The notes: generated by a model from the sequence alone, not told the origin. Numbered from the stretch's first letter, positions 10,217-24,402 are shown. The stretch: DNA of 64,000 bases from an uncultured Acidobacteriia bacterium (GCA_903828455.1 CAIKMJ010000069.1:1-64000); one strand, 5' to 3'. Program-made: numbers and translations.

Positions 10217-11632
10217 ATGTTTGGACGAGAACAAAGAAAAGCGAAGCTGCTGTTCGGTCTGTCGGACGTCGTCATCACAACCCTCGCCTTCGTCCTTGCA
10301 ATGTCCATACGAAGCCGTCTGCAGACCGGCTTTCAGTTCGTCTTTACGCGGCAGGACCAGTTGCTTGTTCTCGGCTCTACGGCGCTCTTCTGGGTGGCAA
10401 CCGGCTACTGGATCAATGTTTACGGCAAACTGGATTCCGCCCGCATCCGCACCGTATTTTTTGACGCGTTTCAGCAGACCAGCTACGGTGCGCTGGCTCT
10501 GATTGTTCTGGTTTATACTCTGAAGCTCGAAGCCAGCCGCGTATTTATCGGCCTCTACATCGCGCTGGTGTTTTTCTTCCTCCTCGTGTTCCGCGTGGCC
10601 GCCCGCAACACCATTCCCGTGGTCCGGCGGCGCTTCGGAGCGCTTCGCTACGTGCTGATCGTCGGCGTGGGTGACCGCGCGCGCCGCCTGGCGGAAAATC
10701 TCGAAACTTTCCACGAATTCGGCCTCCGCATCCTCGGCTTCATGGCCTCGCCCGATGAGCCCGCTCCGCAAAGTATCGAACTCGATCGCGAATACCGCGT
10801 CTTCCCCGTAGCCGACCTCCCCGCCATGCTCCGGCGTCAGGTCATCGACGAAGTCCACTTCGCCGTCGAATCCGACCGCCTGCCCGGCCTCGAAGATGTT
10901 CTCCTCACCTGCGACGAAGAAGGCGTCACCAGCCGCATCGCCGTCGATTTCTTCCCCCACGTCAACAGCCAGGTCGCTCTGGAAAAGATCGGCGTCACCC
11001 CGCTTCTCACCTTTTCCGCCGCGCCCAGCGACGAACTCCTGCTGCTCGCCAAACGCACCGGCGACGTCGTTCTCTCCTCCCTCGCCATCGTTGTCCTGAG
11101 TCCCTTCCTGCTGTTCATCGCGCTCCTCGTCAAACTCACTTCGCCCGGTCCGGTCATTTTCAAACAGGTTCGCTGCGGTCTCAACGGGCGGCAGTTCACC
11201 TTCTACAAGTTCCGCTCCATGGTGCAGGATGCCGAACAGCGCATGCACGAGGTCGCGCACCTCAATCCCAAAACCATCGTCACCAAGATCCCCAACGATC
11301 CGCGCCTCACTCCCGTCGGCAAGTGGCTGCGCAAATTTTCCATCGATGAACTGCCCCAGCTCTTCAACGTCCTGCGCGGCGATATGTCCATCGTCGGCCC
11401 CCGCCCCGCCATCCCCAGCGAAGTGGCGCAGTACAAACTCTGGCAGCGCCGCCGCCTCCGCATGCGCCCCGGCCTCACCTGCCTGTGGGTCATCAACGGC
11501 CGCGACAAGGTCGACTTCGAGACTTGGATGCGCCTCGACATGAACTACATCGACAACTGGTCGCTCGCCCTCGACGTCAAGATCATCCTGCAGACAATCC
11601 CCCAGGTCCTTGGCGGCAAAGGCGCAAGTTAA
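10217..11632 (+). CDS. Exopolysaccharide polyprenyl glycosylphosphotransferase
   Basis: This 471-residue membrane enzyme transfers a sugar-1-phosphate to undecaprenyl phosphate, the first step of exopolysaccharide repeat assembly. Four N-terminal membrane helices (about residues 10-135) are followed by a Rossmann-like CoA-binding-type region, a fifth hydrophobic segment near 280-305, and the catalytic bacterial sugar transferase domain. That domain carries FYKFRSM, LPQLFNVLRGDMSIVGPRP and RPGLTCLW, and the overall layout is WbaP/CpsE-like. No partner polysaccharide genes are adjacent; the UDP-xylose genes lie 33 kb away. Sugar specificity (glucose or galactose) cannot be read. Confidence 0.94.
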   Translation: MFGREQRKAKLLFGLSDVVITTLAFVLAMSIRSRLQTGFQFVFTRQDQLLVLGSTALFWVATGYWINVYGKLDSARIRTVFFDAFQQTSYGALALIVLVYTLKLEASRVFIGLYIALVFFFLLVFRVAARNTIPVVRRRFGALRYVLIVGVGDRARRLAENLETFHEFGLRILGFMASPDEPAPQSIELDREYRVFPVADLPAMLRRQVIDEVHFAVESDRLPGLEDVLLTCDEEGVTSRIAVDFFPHVNSQVALEKIGVTPLLTFSAAPSDELLLLAKRTGDVVLSSLAIVVLSPFLLFIALLVKLTSPGPVIFKQVRCGLNGRQFTFYKFRSMVQDAEQRMHEVAHLNPKTIVTKIPNDPRLTPVGKWLRKFSIDELPQLFNVLRGDMSIVGPRPAIPSEVAQYKLWQRRRLRMRPGLTCLWVINGRDKVDFETWMRLDMNYIDNWSLALDVKIILQTIPQVLGGKGAS

Positions 11633-11952
11633 TCCACCGCCGTCGCGGCTTTTCGATTATCCTGAATGGCAAGCCCTCGCCGCATGCCATCCTCAGCCAC
11701 CCTCCAAACAAGGCGATCCACTGCCCCCTGTGCGCCGAATCGTGCTATTCCGGCACAATTGGAGTGGCGGATCGTTACCATCCCTCGCGTTCCCAAATTG
11801 TTACAGAGAAACCGGATAAATTTGCTGAACGACGGTGCACCGTGTTGCAAGTCCATTTCAAATCGGCACTCTGGCCACATTGAGCCATGGATTTCGACAG
11901 GCTTTTCCACAGTCGCGTGGAAATCCTCCCCCTCCGCCTCCGGAGCCGCCCT
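11633..11952. other. 320-bp intergenic region without a recognised gene
   Basis: Short open frames here show no recognisable product. It should carry the promoter of the symporter gene; an AT-richer stretch around 11795-11822 is the only candidate and no clear -35/-10 pair stands out. Confidence 0.5.
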
Positions 11953-13704
<1,752 letters not shown>

Positions 13705-13708
13705 AGCG

Positions 13709-14260
13709 ATGTTCCTGAAGCCACTCGTTCTGGCCGCCCTCTGCGCCGCCGCCTTCGCGCAGCAGCCCGCCGTGCCCGCGGCCCCCGCGGGCGAAAAGCT
13801 GGCCCCCTACTACCCCACGCCCGACATCATTGTCGACCGCATGCTCGCGCTCGGCGAACTCAGGGCCGGCGAGAGCATGTTCGACCTCGGCAGCGGCGAC
13901 GGCCGCATCGTCGTCATGGCCGCCCGCAAATACCATGCCGATGCCACCGGCGTGGAACTCGATCAGGACCTGGTCCGCCAAAGCTCGGCCAAACTCCGCT
14001 CGCTCGGCCTGACCGGCACCGCCCGCATTATTTACGGCGACATCCTGAAGCAGAACTACGCCGCGGCGAATCTCATCACTGTGTATCTGCTGCCGGAATC
14101 CAACCTCAGGGTTCAGCCCATGCTCGAAGCGCAGCTGAAAAAGGGCGCCCGCGTGGTGGCGCACGATTTCCCCATCGGCAACTGGGTCCCCGCGAAAACG
14201 GTCACCATCCCCGATGACGGCGAAGGCCGCAGTCACACCCTGTACCTCTATATCCGCTGA
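13709..14260 (+). CDS. Class I SAM-dependent methyltransferase with an N-terminal signal peptide
   Basis: A 183-residue protein. The N-terminus (FLKPLVLAALCAAAFAQQ) is a textbook signal peptide with a likely cut after AFA. The rest is a compact class I methyltransferase with the SAM-binding loop MFDLGSGDGRIVV near residue 55, an acidic residue at the end of strand 2 (VELD), and a preceding YYPTPDIIVDRML segment. This arrangement resembles the FAM173/ATPSCKMT lysine methyltransferase family. SAM is not expected in the periplasm, so export is puzzling; the segment could instead be an uncleaved anchor. It sits between the symporter (4 bp) and bshA (9 bp) and is probably in their operon. Confidence 0.85.
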   Translation: MFLKPLVLAALCAAAFAQQPAVPAAPAGEKLAPYYPTPDIIVDRMLALGELRAGESMFDLGSGDGRIVVMAARKYHADATGVELDQDLVRQSSAKLRSLGLTGTARIIYGDILKQNYAAANLITVYLLPESNLRVQPMLEAQLKKGARVVAHDFPIGNWVPAKTVTIPDDGEGRSHTLYLYIR

Positions 14261-14269
14261 CACACACCC

Positions 14270-15403
14270 ATGAAAATCGGCATCACCTGCTATCCCACGT
14301 ACGGCGGCAGCGGCATTGTCGCCACGGAACTGGGCCTCGAACTGGCCCGCCGCGGCCACGATATCCACTTCATCACCTATTCCAACCCCATCCGGCTCGA
14401 CACCGATATTCCCCGCATCCACTATCACGAAGTGGAAGTCACCAGCTATCCGCTGTTCCAGTACCCGCCCTACTCACTCGCGCTGGCCTCGCGCATGACG
14501 GACGTTGCCGAAGCCTACGACCTCGATCTTCTCCACGTCCACTACGCCATCCCGCATTCCATCTCCGCCCTGCTGGCCCGGCAGATGAGCGCCCGCCGCT
14601 CCCGCCGCCTGCCCTTTGTGACCACGCTGCACGGCACCGACATCACGCTCGTCGGCATGGACCCCTCCTACTTCGGCATCACCAAGTTCTCCATCGAGGA
14701 ATCCGACGGCGTCACCTCCATCAGCGACGATCTGCGCCGCCACACCCTCGACGTCTTCGCGCCGGAAAAAGACATCCGCGTCATCCACAACTTCGTCAAT
14801 TGCGACATCTACCGGCCCGACCCCGAACGCGCCGGCGCCGCGCACTACGCCCCCAACGGCGAAAAGCTCATCATTCACCTCTCCAACTTCCGCCCCGTGA
14901 AGCGCGTGCTCGACTGCGTCCGCGTGCTGGCCGAACTCCGCAAGACCACCAACGCCCGGCTCCTCATGGTCGGCGACGGCCCCGACCGCGGCCCCGCCGA
15001 ACACCTCGCCGGCACGCTCGGCGTGAAGGACGACGTGCTCTTCCTCGGCAAGCAGAATCATGTCGAACGCCTCATCCCGCTCGCCCATGCCATCCTCATG
15101 CCGAGCGAAATGGAATCGTTCGGTCTCGCCGCCCTTGAAGCCATGGCCTGCGGCGTGCCGCCCGTCGCCACGCGCGTCGGCGGCGTGCCCGAACTCATCA
15201 CCGATGGCGAAGACGGCTTCCTCGAAGCGGTGGGCGACATCGACGCCCTCGCCGCCCGCGCCGCGCAGTTGCTGAACGACGACGCGCTGCACGCCCGCAT
15301 GGCCGCCGCCGCCCGCCGCACCGCCACCACGCGCTTCTGCGCCGATAAACTGATCCCGCGCTACGAAGCCTATTACGAAGAAGTCCTGCGCGCCGGGCTC
15401 TGA
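14270..15403 (+). CDS. bshA: N-acetyl-alpha-D-glucosaminyl L-malate synthase (bacillithiol biosynthesis)
   Basis: BshA joins GlcNAc from UDP-GlcNAc to L-malate, the first step of bacillithiol synthesis. The 377-residue GT4 glycosyltransferase starts with the characteristic [21 protein letters not shown] and contains [26 protein letters not shown], the phosphate-binding [11 protein letters not shown] block and the GT4 signature [20 protein letters not shown]. Together these distinguish BshA from generic GT4 enzymes. bshB and bshC are not in the window. Its 3' end overlaps that of the convergent vsr gene by 31 bp. Confidence 0.93.
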   Translation: MKIGITCYPTYGGSGIVATELGLELARRGHDIHFITYSNPIRLDTDIPRIHYHEVEVTSYPLFQYPPYSLALASRMTDVAEAYDLDLLHVHYAIPHSISALLARQMSARRSRRLPFVTTLHGTDITLVGMDPSYFGITKFSIEESDGVTSISDDLRRHTLDVFAPEKDIRVIHNFVNCDIYRPDPERAGAAHYAPNGEKLIIHLSNFRPVKRVLDCVRVLAELRKTTNARLLMVGDGPDRGPAEHLAGTLGVKDDVLFLGKQNHVERLIPLAHAILMPSEMESFGLAALEAMACGVPPVATRVGGVPELITDGEDGFLEAVGDIDALAARAAQLLNDDALHARMAAAARRTATTRFCADKLIPRYEAYYEEVLRAGL

Positions 15404-15822
15404 ACCCCGCGCACGTAGCTCACCACCGGCGCCAGCTTCGCGCGCAGCTTCGCTTCGTCGCGCGTCCAGCACTCCCAGACTTCGAAGACTTTCCAGCCGT
15501 CGCCCGCCAGCGCCCGCCGGTTGCGCTTATCCCGCTCGGCATTGCCCCGTCGCTTTTCCGCCCAGAATGTGCGGTTCGTGGCCGGCGCCGGCTTGCCGTA
15601 TTTACAGCGATGCATGTGCCAGAAGCAGCCATGCACGAACAACACCGCCCGCGCCCCGCTGAACACCAGGTCCGGCCTCCCCGGCAGCTTCTTCCCGTGC
15701 AGACGGTAGCGCAGCCCCATCGCATGCAGCATCCGCCGCACCCGCAGTTCCGGCTGCGTGTCGCCGCCGCGAATGCGGGACATATTGAAACTGCGCTGCT
15801 CGGGCGTGTGAACGTCAGCCAT
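15373..15822 (-). CDS. vsr: Very short patch repair endonuclease
   Basis: Vsr nicks next to T:G mismatches that arise by deamination of 5-methylcytosine. The 149-residue protein contains HTPEQRSFNMSRIRGGDTQPE, the catalytic core PGRPDLVF (Asp), and the zinc and active-site block VLFVHGCFWHMHRCKYG, followed by the conserved TFWAEKRRGN. The frame is open to 15891, but the ATG at 15822 begins the family's homology. No cytosine methyltransferase is adjacent, so Vsr may serve a methylase elsewhere. Its last 31 bp overlap the end of bshA in antisense. Confidence 0.93.
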   Translation of the reverse strand: MADVHTPEQRSFNMSRIRGGDTQPELRVRRMLHAMGLRYRLHGKKLPGRPDLVFSGARAVLFVHGCFWHMHRCKYGKPAPATNRTFWAEKRRGNAERDKRNRRALAGDGWKVFEVWECWTRDEAKLRAKLAPVVSYVRGVQSPARRTSS

Positions 15823-15865
15823 CCGAACCCATTTTCCACCGAGTGGCGATTCAAAAAAAAACACC

Positions 15866-15904
15866 GGGGGGGGGGATGCATCCGGCCGCAAACTGTTATA
15901 CAGT
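15866..15904 (+). promoter_or_regulatory. Homopolymer tract and palindromic -10 region upstream of a small membrane protein
   Basis: A run of ten G (15866-15875), preceded by nine A (15853-15861), lies in the divergent vsr / membrane-protein intergenic region. It is followed by the 13-bp palindrome ACTGTTATACAGT (15892-15904), which contains a TATACA -10-like hexamer about 30 bp before the start codon. An operator overlapping the promoter is plausible. Confidence 0.4.
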
Positions 15905-15926
15905 ATCTCGCCGGAGGTTCTTACCC

Positions 15927-16199
15927 ATGTCGGTTCCCGTAATGCTCTGGATCGTTCTGGCCATTGCCGTTGCGATCCTCTTCTTCTGGCGCCGTTTCGC
16001 CGCCGGAAATGACTACGACCTGGTGAACATGCACGACACCACGGGCATGTCCATCGCCAAACAGGAAGCCACTGCCAAACAACTGGCCCAAATCGACCGC
16101 ATCATGACGATTACCATCATCGTGACCGTGGTCTACGGCGTCGCCCTCGGCGGCTTCTACATTTACGACGCCTTCATCAACGGAGCAAAACTCAGCTGA
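15927..16199 (+). CDS. Small two-helix membrane protein of unknown function
   Basis: A 90-residue protein. GGAGG lies 9 bases before the ATG, which fixes the start. There are two membrane segments: residues about 4-21 (VMLWIVLAIAVAILFFW) and about 58-82 (ITIIVTVVYGVALGGFYIY). They are separated by a polar loop containing YDLVNMHDTTGMSIAKQEATA. I do not recognise the family. Its gene converges on the ATP synthase operon, with the terminator between them. Confidence 0.75.
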   Translation: MSVPVMLWIVLAIAVAILFFWRRFAAGNDYDLVNMHDTTGMSIAKQEATAKQLAQIDRIMTITIIVTVVYGVALGGFYIYDAFINGAKLS

Positions 16200-16261
16200 G
16201 CGCGCCAGACTGAGCAAAACGGCGAGCGCAGCCGAGCCATGCCGCTCAGCTGCGCCACTCA

Positions 16262-16297
16262 ATAAAAAGGGCGCGACCCTTGCACAAGGCCGCGCCC
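16262..16297 (-). terminator. Intrinsic terminator of the ATP synthase operon
   Basis: Read on the minus strand, the stem GGGCGCG/CGCGCCC with inner pairing CCTTG/CAAGG is followed by TTTTTATT. It starts 22 bases past the atpC stop codon. Confidence 0.85.
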
Positions 16298-16319
16298 GAT
16301 CGTTCGTAATGTTGCCGGC

Positions 16320-16730
16320 TTACTTCGCCGCCGCGTCCACCGCGGCCTGCGCCCGCACGATTTCCTCCCGTGCGTCGTCAGTCACCGCCGCGCCCTGCTG
16401 CTCCACCGCCGCCTGTGCCTTCGCCAGACGCTCGCGAGCCTTTGCCGCGTCGATCTCCCGCCCCGGCTGAGCGCTGTCAGCCAGCACGCGCACGCGATCC
16501 GGCAGGATCTGCACGAAGCCGCCGTAAACGGCCACCGTCTCGTCCTTGCCGCCCGCCTTGTAGCTCAGAACCCCGCCCGGCATCAGCGCCGAAAGCAGCG
16601 GCGCATGGCCCGGCATCGCCCCGATGTAGCCATCGAGCGCCGGAATCTGCGCCTCCGTCACGTGCTCATCCACCAGCATCCGTTCCGGACTCACCACCTG
16701 CAGCAGCATGCCGCTTCCCGAGGTTTCCAC
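16320..16730 (-). CDS. atpC: ATP synthase F1 subunit epsilon
   Basis: Epsilon is part of the central stalk and can inhibit ATP hydrolysis. The 136-residue protein has the N-terminal beta-sandwich (LLQVVSPERMLVDEHVTEAQIPALDGYIGAMPGHAPL is the expected opening, spanning about residues 9-45) and the C-terminal helical hairpin rich in Ala, Lys and Glu. A GTG start at 16730 follows the atpD stop by 4 bp; the ATG at codon 8 is an alternative. It is the last gene of the operon. Confidence 0.94.
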   Translation of the reverse strand: METSGSGMLLQVVSPERMLVDEHVTEAQIPALDGYIGAMPGHAPLLSALMPGGVLSYKAGGKDETVAVYGGFVQILPDRVRVLADSAQPGREIDAAKARERLAKAQAAVEQQGAAVTDDAREEIVRAQAAVDAAAK

Positions 16731-16734
16731 TGGA

Positions 16735-19056
<2,322 letters not shown>

Positions 19057-19062
19057 GGAGGC

Positions 19063-20637
<1,575 letters not shown>

Positions 20638-21192
20638 TTAAACTGCCGAAGCGAGCCGCCGCCGCATGCCTGCCAGCCGCCCCCGCACCGAACCGTCGTA
20701 AACCTTGGAACCCATGCGCGCCGTCACTCCGCCGATCAGTTCCGGATCGACGCCGTACCGCACACGCACCTTCTGACCCGCAACCTGACCGAGGCGGGCC
20801 GTTAACTCTTCCTGCTGCTGAGCGGTGAGCGCCGTGGCCGAACGCACATCCGCGCGCAGATAGCCCAGCCGCTCATCGAGGATCACCTCGAAAGCATCCA
20901 CCATTTCGGCGAGCGCCGTGGCCCGCTGATGGTCGAGCAGCACCAACAGAAAATTACGCGTGACGTGGCCCAGATTCAGGATCTCGGCGATGCGCCGGAT
21001 CACGAGCCGCTTGCGCGCTTTCGGAATTGCCGGCGAAGCCATCAGCACCCGCAGATCGGGCGCCGACTGCACGGCCGCCGCAAACGACCGCAGTTGCTCG
21101 GCGGCCTCGGCGGGCGTGATGCCGGCGTCCGGCTTCAGAACCACATCCACCAGAGCGTTTGCGTAGCGATTGACGATCACCGAAGAAGTCAT
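20638..21192 (-). CDS. atpH: ATP synthase F1 subunit delta
   Basis: Delta links the peripheral stalk to F1. The 184-residue protein shows the N-terminal helical domain (VNRYANALVDVV) and the C-terminal segment VRVRYGVDPELIGGVTARMG, characteristic of OSCP/delta. It lies 6 bp after atpF. Confidence 0.95.
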   Translation of the reverse strand: MTSSVIVNRYANALVDVVLKPDAGITPAEAAEQLRSFAAAVQSAPDLRVLMASPAIPKARKRLVIRRIAEILNLGHVTRNFLLVLLDHQRATALAEMVDAFEVILDERLGYLRADVRSATALTAQQQEELTARLGQVAGQKVRVRYGVDPELIGGVTARMGSKVYDGSVRGRLAGMRRRLASAV

Positions 21193-21198
21193 ATGGAT

Positions 21199-21792
21199 TT
21201 ACGAAACCCGCGTTTCTGCGGCAGACGCTTCGATATTGGCGAGGAAACCCGCCAGCAGACCCGCTTCGGTTTCGGGCGATATCCGCGCCCGGACTTTCTG
21301 TTCGGCCAGATCGAGCGCCAGCTTCGCTGCGTGGCGTTTCAGTTCCAGCCCGGCCAGCTTACCGGCCGAAGCGATTTCCATTTCCGCCTGCGAGCGAATG
21401 CGCGCCATTTCCGCCTGCGAGTCGCGCCGCAGCCGATCCGCTTCCCGGTCGCGCTCGGCCTGCGCCGCGGTCCGCAGTGCCGCAATTTCCTTTTCGAGAT
21501 TGGCCAGCTTCGCCTCAACGGCGGCGGCGCGAACCTCGGCTTCTTTTTTTGCCTTCTCGCCCGCTGCCAGACCGTCGGCGATCTCTTTCGACCGCGCGGT
21601 CAGCATCGGCCCCATGTTGCCGGCAATCAGCTTACCCAGCAAGCCGGCGAGGATCAGGAAGTTCAGAACCTTCCAGATCATGGCCGGTCCTTCCGCTTCG
21701 CCGCCGCCGCTGCCTTCTTCGGCCGCCAGTACCGGCATGGCCAGCAGCGCCGCGCACAGCAAATATCGCCGCAAAGTCTTCACCGCCCGCAT
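21199..21792 (-). CDS. atpF: ATP synthase F0 subunit b with an N-terminal signal-like extension
   Basis: A peripheral-stalk subunit of 197 residues. It begins with a signal-peptide-like stretch (TLRRYLLCAALLAMPVLA, then AEEG), followed by the usual b-subunit membrane helix (MIWKVLNFLILAGLLGKLI, about residues 38-56) and a long charged coiled coil rich in Ala, Glu, Lys and Arg. The start codon directly abuts the stop of the upstream b' gene. Signal-like N-termini on b subunits occur in several bacterial groups and help place the N-terminus outside. Confidence 0.93.
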   Translation of the reverse strand: MRAVKTLRRYLLCAALLAMPVLAAEEGSGGGEAEGPAMIWKVLNFLILAGLLGKLIAGNMGPMLTARSKEIADGLAAGEKAKKEAEVRAAAVEAKLANLEKEIAALRTAAQAERDREADRLRRDSQAEMARIRSQAEMEIASAGKLAGLELKRHAAKLALDLAEQKVRARISPETEAGLLAGFLANIEASAAETRVS

Positions 21793-22242
21793 CTACGCAA
21801 CCCTCCGCGACAGGATGGAATCGGCAATCTGCCCGGCCAGCACGTCACTCTGCGCTTCGAGCCCCTGCCGCGCCGCCGCGGTCTCGGCCGCCAGCGTTGC
21901 CTTTGCGGCCGTAATGCGCGTATCCGCCTCGGCCCGCACAGCCTTCACCATCTCAGCCTGCTCGGCGTGAACCTTGCCGAGGAAGTCGGCCTGGTCTTTG
22001 TAGATTTCCTGACGCGCCTTGTTGAGCGCGGCTTCGTATTCGGCGATTTTCGACTCGGCATTATGGAAGCTGGCTTCCGCCGCTTTCTTTGCGCCTTCCG
22101 TCAGCCGATCGCGCTCGGCAAGAACCTTCTTCAGCGGCGTAATGTAGAGCGCCTTGGCGAAGAGGTAGAGTATTCCGATCAGAAAAACTGTAGGCAGTCC
22201 GCTGAGCAGAATCCCGCCTAAGTCGTGCAGAGTTTTGTCCAT
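21793..22242 (-). CDS. ATP synthase F0 subunit b'
   Basis: A second, shorter b-type subunit of 149 residues and the first gene of this operon. One membrane helix near the N-terminus (LSGLPTVFLIGILYLFAKALY) is followed by a coiled coil (VLAERDRLTEGAKKAAEASF onward). With the next gene it would form a b/b' heterodimeric peripheral stalk. Genes for subunits a and c (atpB, atpE) are not adjacent, so the F0 part is split between loci. Confidence 0.9.
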   Translation of the reverse strand: MDKTLHDLGGILLSGLPTVFLIGILYLFAKALYITPLKKVLAERDRLTEGAKKAAEASFHNAESKIAEYEAALNKARQEIYKDQADFLGKVHAEQAEMVKAVRAEADTRITAAKATLAAETAAARQGLEAQSDVLAGQIADSILSRRVA

Positions 22243-22359
22243 TTCTCGAAAGGGGAACCGCGAAACCGGGGTAATGATTAAAGTACCATACGCCCCCCCG
22301 CTGTCCCGCCGGAGGCCGCCGAGGGTCGGGCGGCAAATTCACGGCCGCGCGCGCATCGA

Positions 22360-23067
22360 CTACTTCCGTGCGATCATCACACGCGACGGATAAAAGCCCT
22401 GCTGCACCTTCCGGTCGTGCTCAATGGAAAAGTCGCACACTTCGATCGCCGGCGGAATCGCCTTCTCCACCTGCCGGCCCCAGAATGCCGGCGCCAGTTT
22501 TCCGCCCACGCGGTAGAGCACATTAAACGCCGGATGGTTCTGTCCGATGAGCACGAGCGCCAGCCTGCCGTTCGGCCGCAGCACGCGATGCATCTCGCGC
22601 AGCGTTTGCAGAATGGCGTCGCTGCCGAGCAGTTCCAGCAGATAGCAGCAGACCACTGCGTCGAAGGAGCCGTCGCGGAACGGCATACTGCGCGCGTCGA
22701 CCGCCTGGCAATGCGTCTGCTTTGCGCCGGCGCGCCGCCGCGCCAGCCGCTGGGTTCGCGCCGCCATGTTCGGCGAAAGATCGATGCCGCAGGTCATCCC
22801 GTTCGGATTGAGGCCCGCGATGCGCCGGAACATTTCGCCCGACCCGGTCGCCACTTCGAGCACCCGCATTCCGTCGCGAATGCCGGCCAGTGAAAGCGCC
22901 ACTTTGTGGGCCTTCTCGTGAAACAGGAACGTCGATACCGGATAGATGCCGGAGACCAGATCGTAGATGTGGCGCGTCCGCCCGGCGATGCCGACAAAGC
23001 CGTCGCGCTCGAAGGCGGACGGGGAGCTGAGTGTGGTCGATCCGCGCGACATGGTGCGTTGCTCCAT
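22360..23067 (-). CDS. Class I SAM-dependent methyltransferase (UbiE-like)
   Basis: A cytosolic methyltransferase of 235 residues. The SAM-binding loop is VLEVATGSGEMFRRIAG near residue 70, followed by GIDLSPNMAARTQ and the post-strand-4 block FRDGSFDAVVCCYLLELL. The organisation matches the Methyltransf_11 / UbiE-COQ5 group, whose members methylate quinones, lipids or other small molecules. The substrate is unknown. It starts 16 bp after the stop of the histidine kinase gene, so co-transcription is likely. Confidence 0.88.
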   Translation of the reverse strand: MEQRTMSRGSTTLSSPSAFERDGFVGIAGRTRHIYDLVSGIYPVSTFLFHEKAHKVALSLAGIRDGMRVLEVATGSGEMFRRIAGLNPNGMTCGIDLSPNMAARTQRLARRRAGAKQTHCQAVDARSMPFRDGSFDAVVCCYLLELLGSDAILQTLREMHRVLRPNGRLALVLIGQNHPAFNVLYRVGGKLAPAFWGRQVEKAIPPAIEVCDFSIEHDRKVQQGFYPSRVMIARK

Positions 23068-23083
23068 ATTACAGACAAAGGCG

Positions 23084-24385
23084 TCAGGAGACAGCGGCCA
23101 ATCTGGTCTGCGCCTCCGGCAGTTCGATTTCGATGCGCGTGCCGCGGCCCTCCTGGCTGTCGATGAGCATCCGGTAGTCCTGGTTGTACAGAACCTGCAG
23201 CCGCTCCTTGACGTTGCTCACGCCGATGCCTTTGCTGAAGACTGCCGCCAGTTCACCCTCCGGGATCCCCACGCCGTCGTCGGTCACTTCGATCGTCAGA
23301 CGCCCGGCGCCTCGCCTGGTGCGCAGCGTGATGGCGCCGCCGGCCACTTTGCCCGAGATACCGTGCTTGATGCAGTTTTCCACCAGCGGCTGCAGCAGCA
23401 TGCTCGGCACCGGCAGATCGAGCGTCGCCGGATCGATCTCCCGGACCACCCGCAGCTTTTCGCCGAAGCGCACCAGTTCGATCGAAAGATAGTCGTCGAC
23501 AAAAGCCAGCTCTTCGCGGAGCGGCGTGAAGTGATCCTGGCTGCGCAGGCGGCCCCGCATGATGCGGGAGAGCCGTAGCACCATGGCGCGTGCCTGCTCG
23601 GGATTCACGCGGATCAGGCTCGACACCGAGTTCAGCGTGTTGAACAGGAAATGCGGATTGATCTGGCTGGCCAGCGACTCCAGCCGGGCCTGCAGCAACA
23701 GCCGTTCCTTTTCCTCGAGCCGCGCCTCGTTGCGCGTGCTGTTCCAGACCTTCAGCGGAATGGTCACGCAGAAGTAGGTGCATGCATAGCCGGCCAGCAT
23801 GAGCAGCGGCGGGTCGCTCCACGCCACCGTCGTATAAAGGTTGCCGCTGAACGCGGTGCCCAGCACCTGGCGGAGAAATTCGGTGGCCAGCACCGCCACC
23901 GTGAAGAAGGCGTGGAACATGGCGCTGCGCAGTTCCCTGCCCTGCTGGAAGACGCGGTACACGTTCACATCCGGAAACGGCGAAAAGCGCCAGATGTCTT
24001 CCTTGTCGGACGGCGAATCGCGCAGCAGCCCGCCGCCGAGCCCGACCGCCGCCAGAAACGGCAGCGTCAGCGGCTCGTGCGCAAACATGGCCGGGACCGC
24101 GATCGCCATCCCGGCAATCCAGCCGCACATGTAACCGCCGGTGATACCCGCCAGCAGGGTGCCCTCCATGGCGAGATCGAGCGCATCGTAGGAGTGCGTC
24201 ACCACGCGGATCGCCACGCCCGGCGTGAAGATGGCGGTGAACCAGAGAGCCAGCCGGACACGCTGGGCGAGCGTGCGTTCCTCGCGCAGGAGCATGCGTT
24301 TGGCGGCGTCGATCCGCACCCCCACGCTGGCGAGCGAGGCCACCACGGCGACCTTGACCAGCAGCGTGATGAGGTGTTGTTCCAC
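23084..24385 (-). CDS. LytS/YehU-type sensor histidine kinase
   Basis: A 433-residue membrane kinase. About six hydrophobic segments (residues 5-215) match a 5TM-LYT-like sensor, followed by the His_kinase domain with the phosphoacceptor region LASQINPHFLFNTLNSVSSL near 245. The HATPase domain shows the N-box LLQPLVENCIKHG and G-box DDGVGIP. Members normally phosphorylate LytTR-type response regulators, but no response regulator gene is adjacent, which makes it an orphan. The start is a GTG facing ribA. Confidence 0.92.
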   Translation of the reverse strand: MEQHLITLLVKVAVVASLASVGVRIDAAKRMLLREERTLAQRVRLALWFTAIFTPGVAIRVVTHSYDALDLAMEGTLLAGITGGYMCGWIAGMAIAVPAMFAHEPLTLPFLAAVGLGGGLLRDSPSDKEDIWRFSPFPDVNVYRVFQQGRELRSAMFHAFFTVAVLATEFLRQVLGTAFSGNLYTTVAWSDPPLLMLAGYACTYFCVTIPLKVWNSTRNEARLEEKERLLLQARLESLASQINPHFLFNTLNSVSSLIRVNPEQARAMVLRLSRIMRGRLRSQDHFTPLREELAFVDDYLSIELVRFGEKLRVVREIDPATLDLPVPSMLLQPLVENCIKHGISGKVAGGAITLRTRRGAGRLTIEVTDDGVGIPEGELAAVFSKGIGVSNVKERLQVLYNQDYRMLIDSQEGRGTRIEIELPEAQTRLAAVS

Positions 24386-24396
24386 CGGTGCTCATT

Positions 24397-24402
24397 ATAA
24401 TG
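24397..24402 (+). promoter_or_regulatory. Predicted -10 element for ribA (symmetrical region)
   Basis: A perfect TATAAT in the palindromic context ATTATAAT, 41 bp before the ribA ATG and 12 bp before the divergent kinase start. It could serve ribA; no good -35 is seen. Confidence 0.4.
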
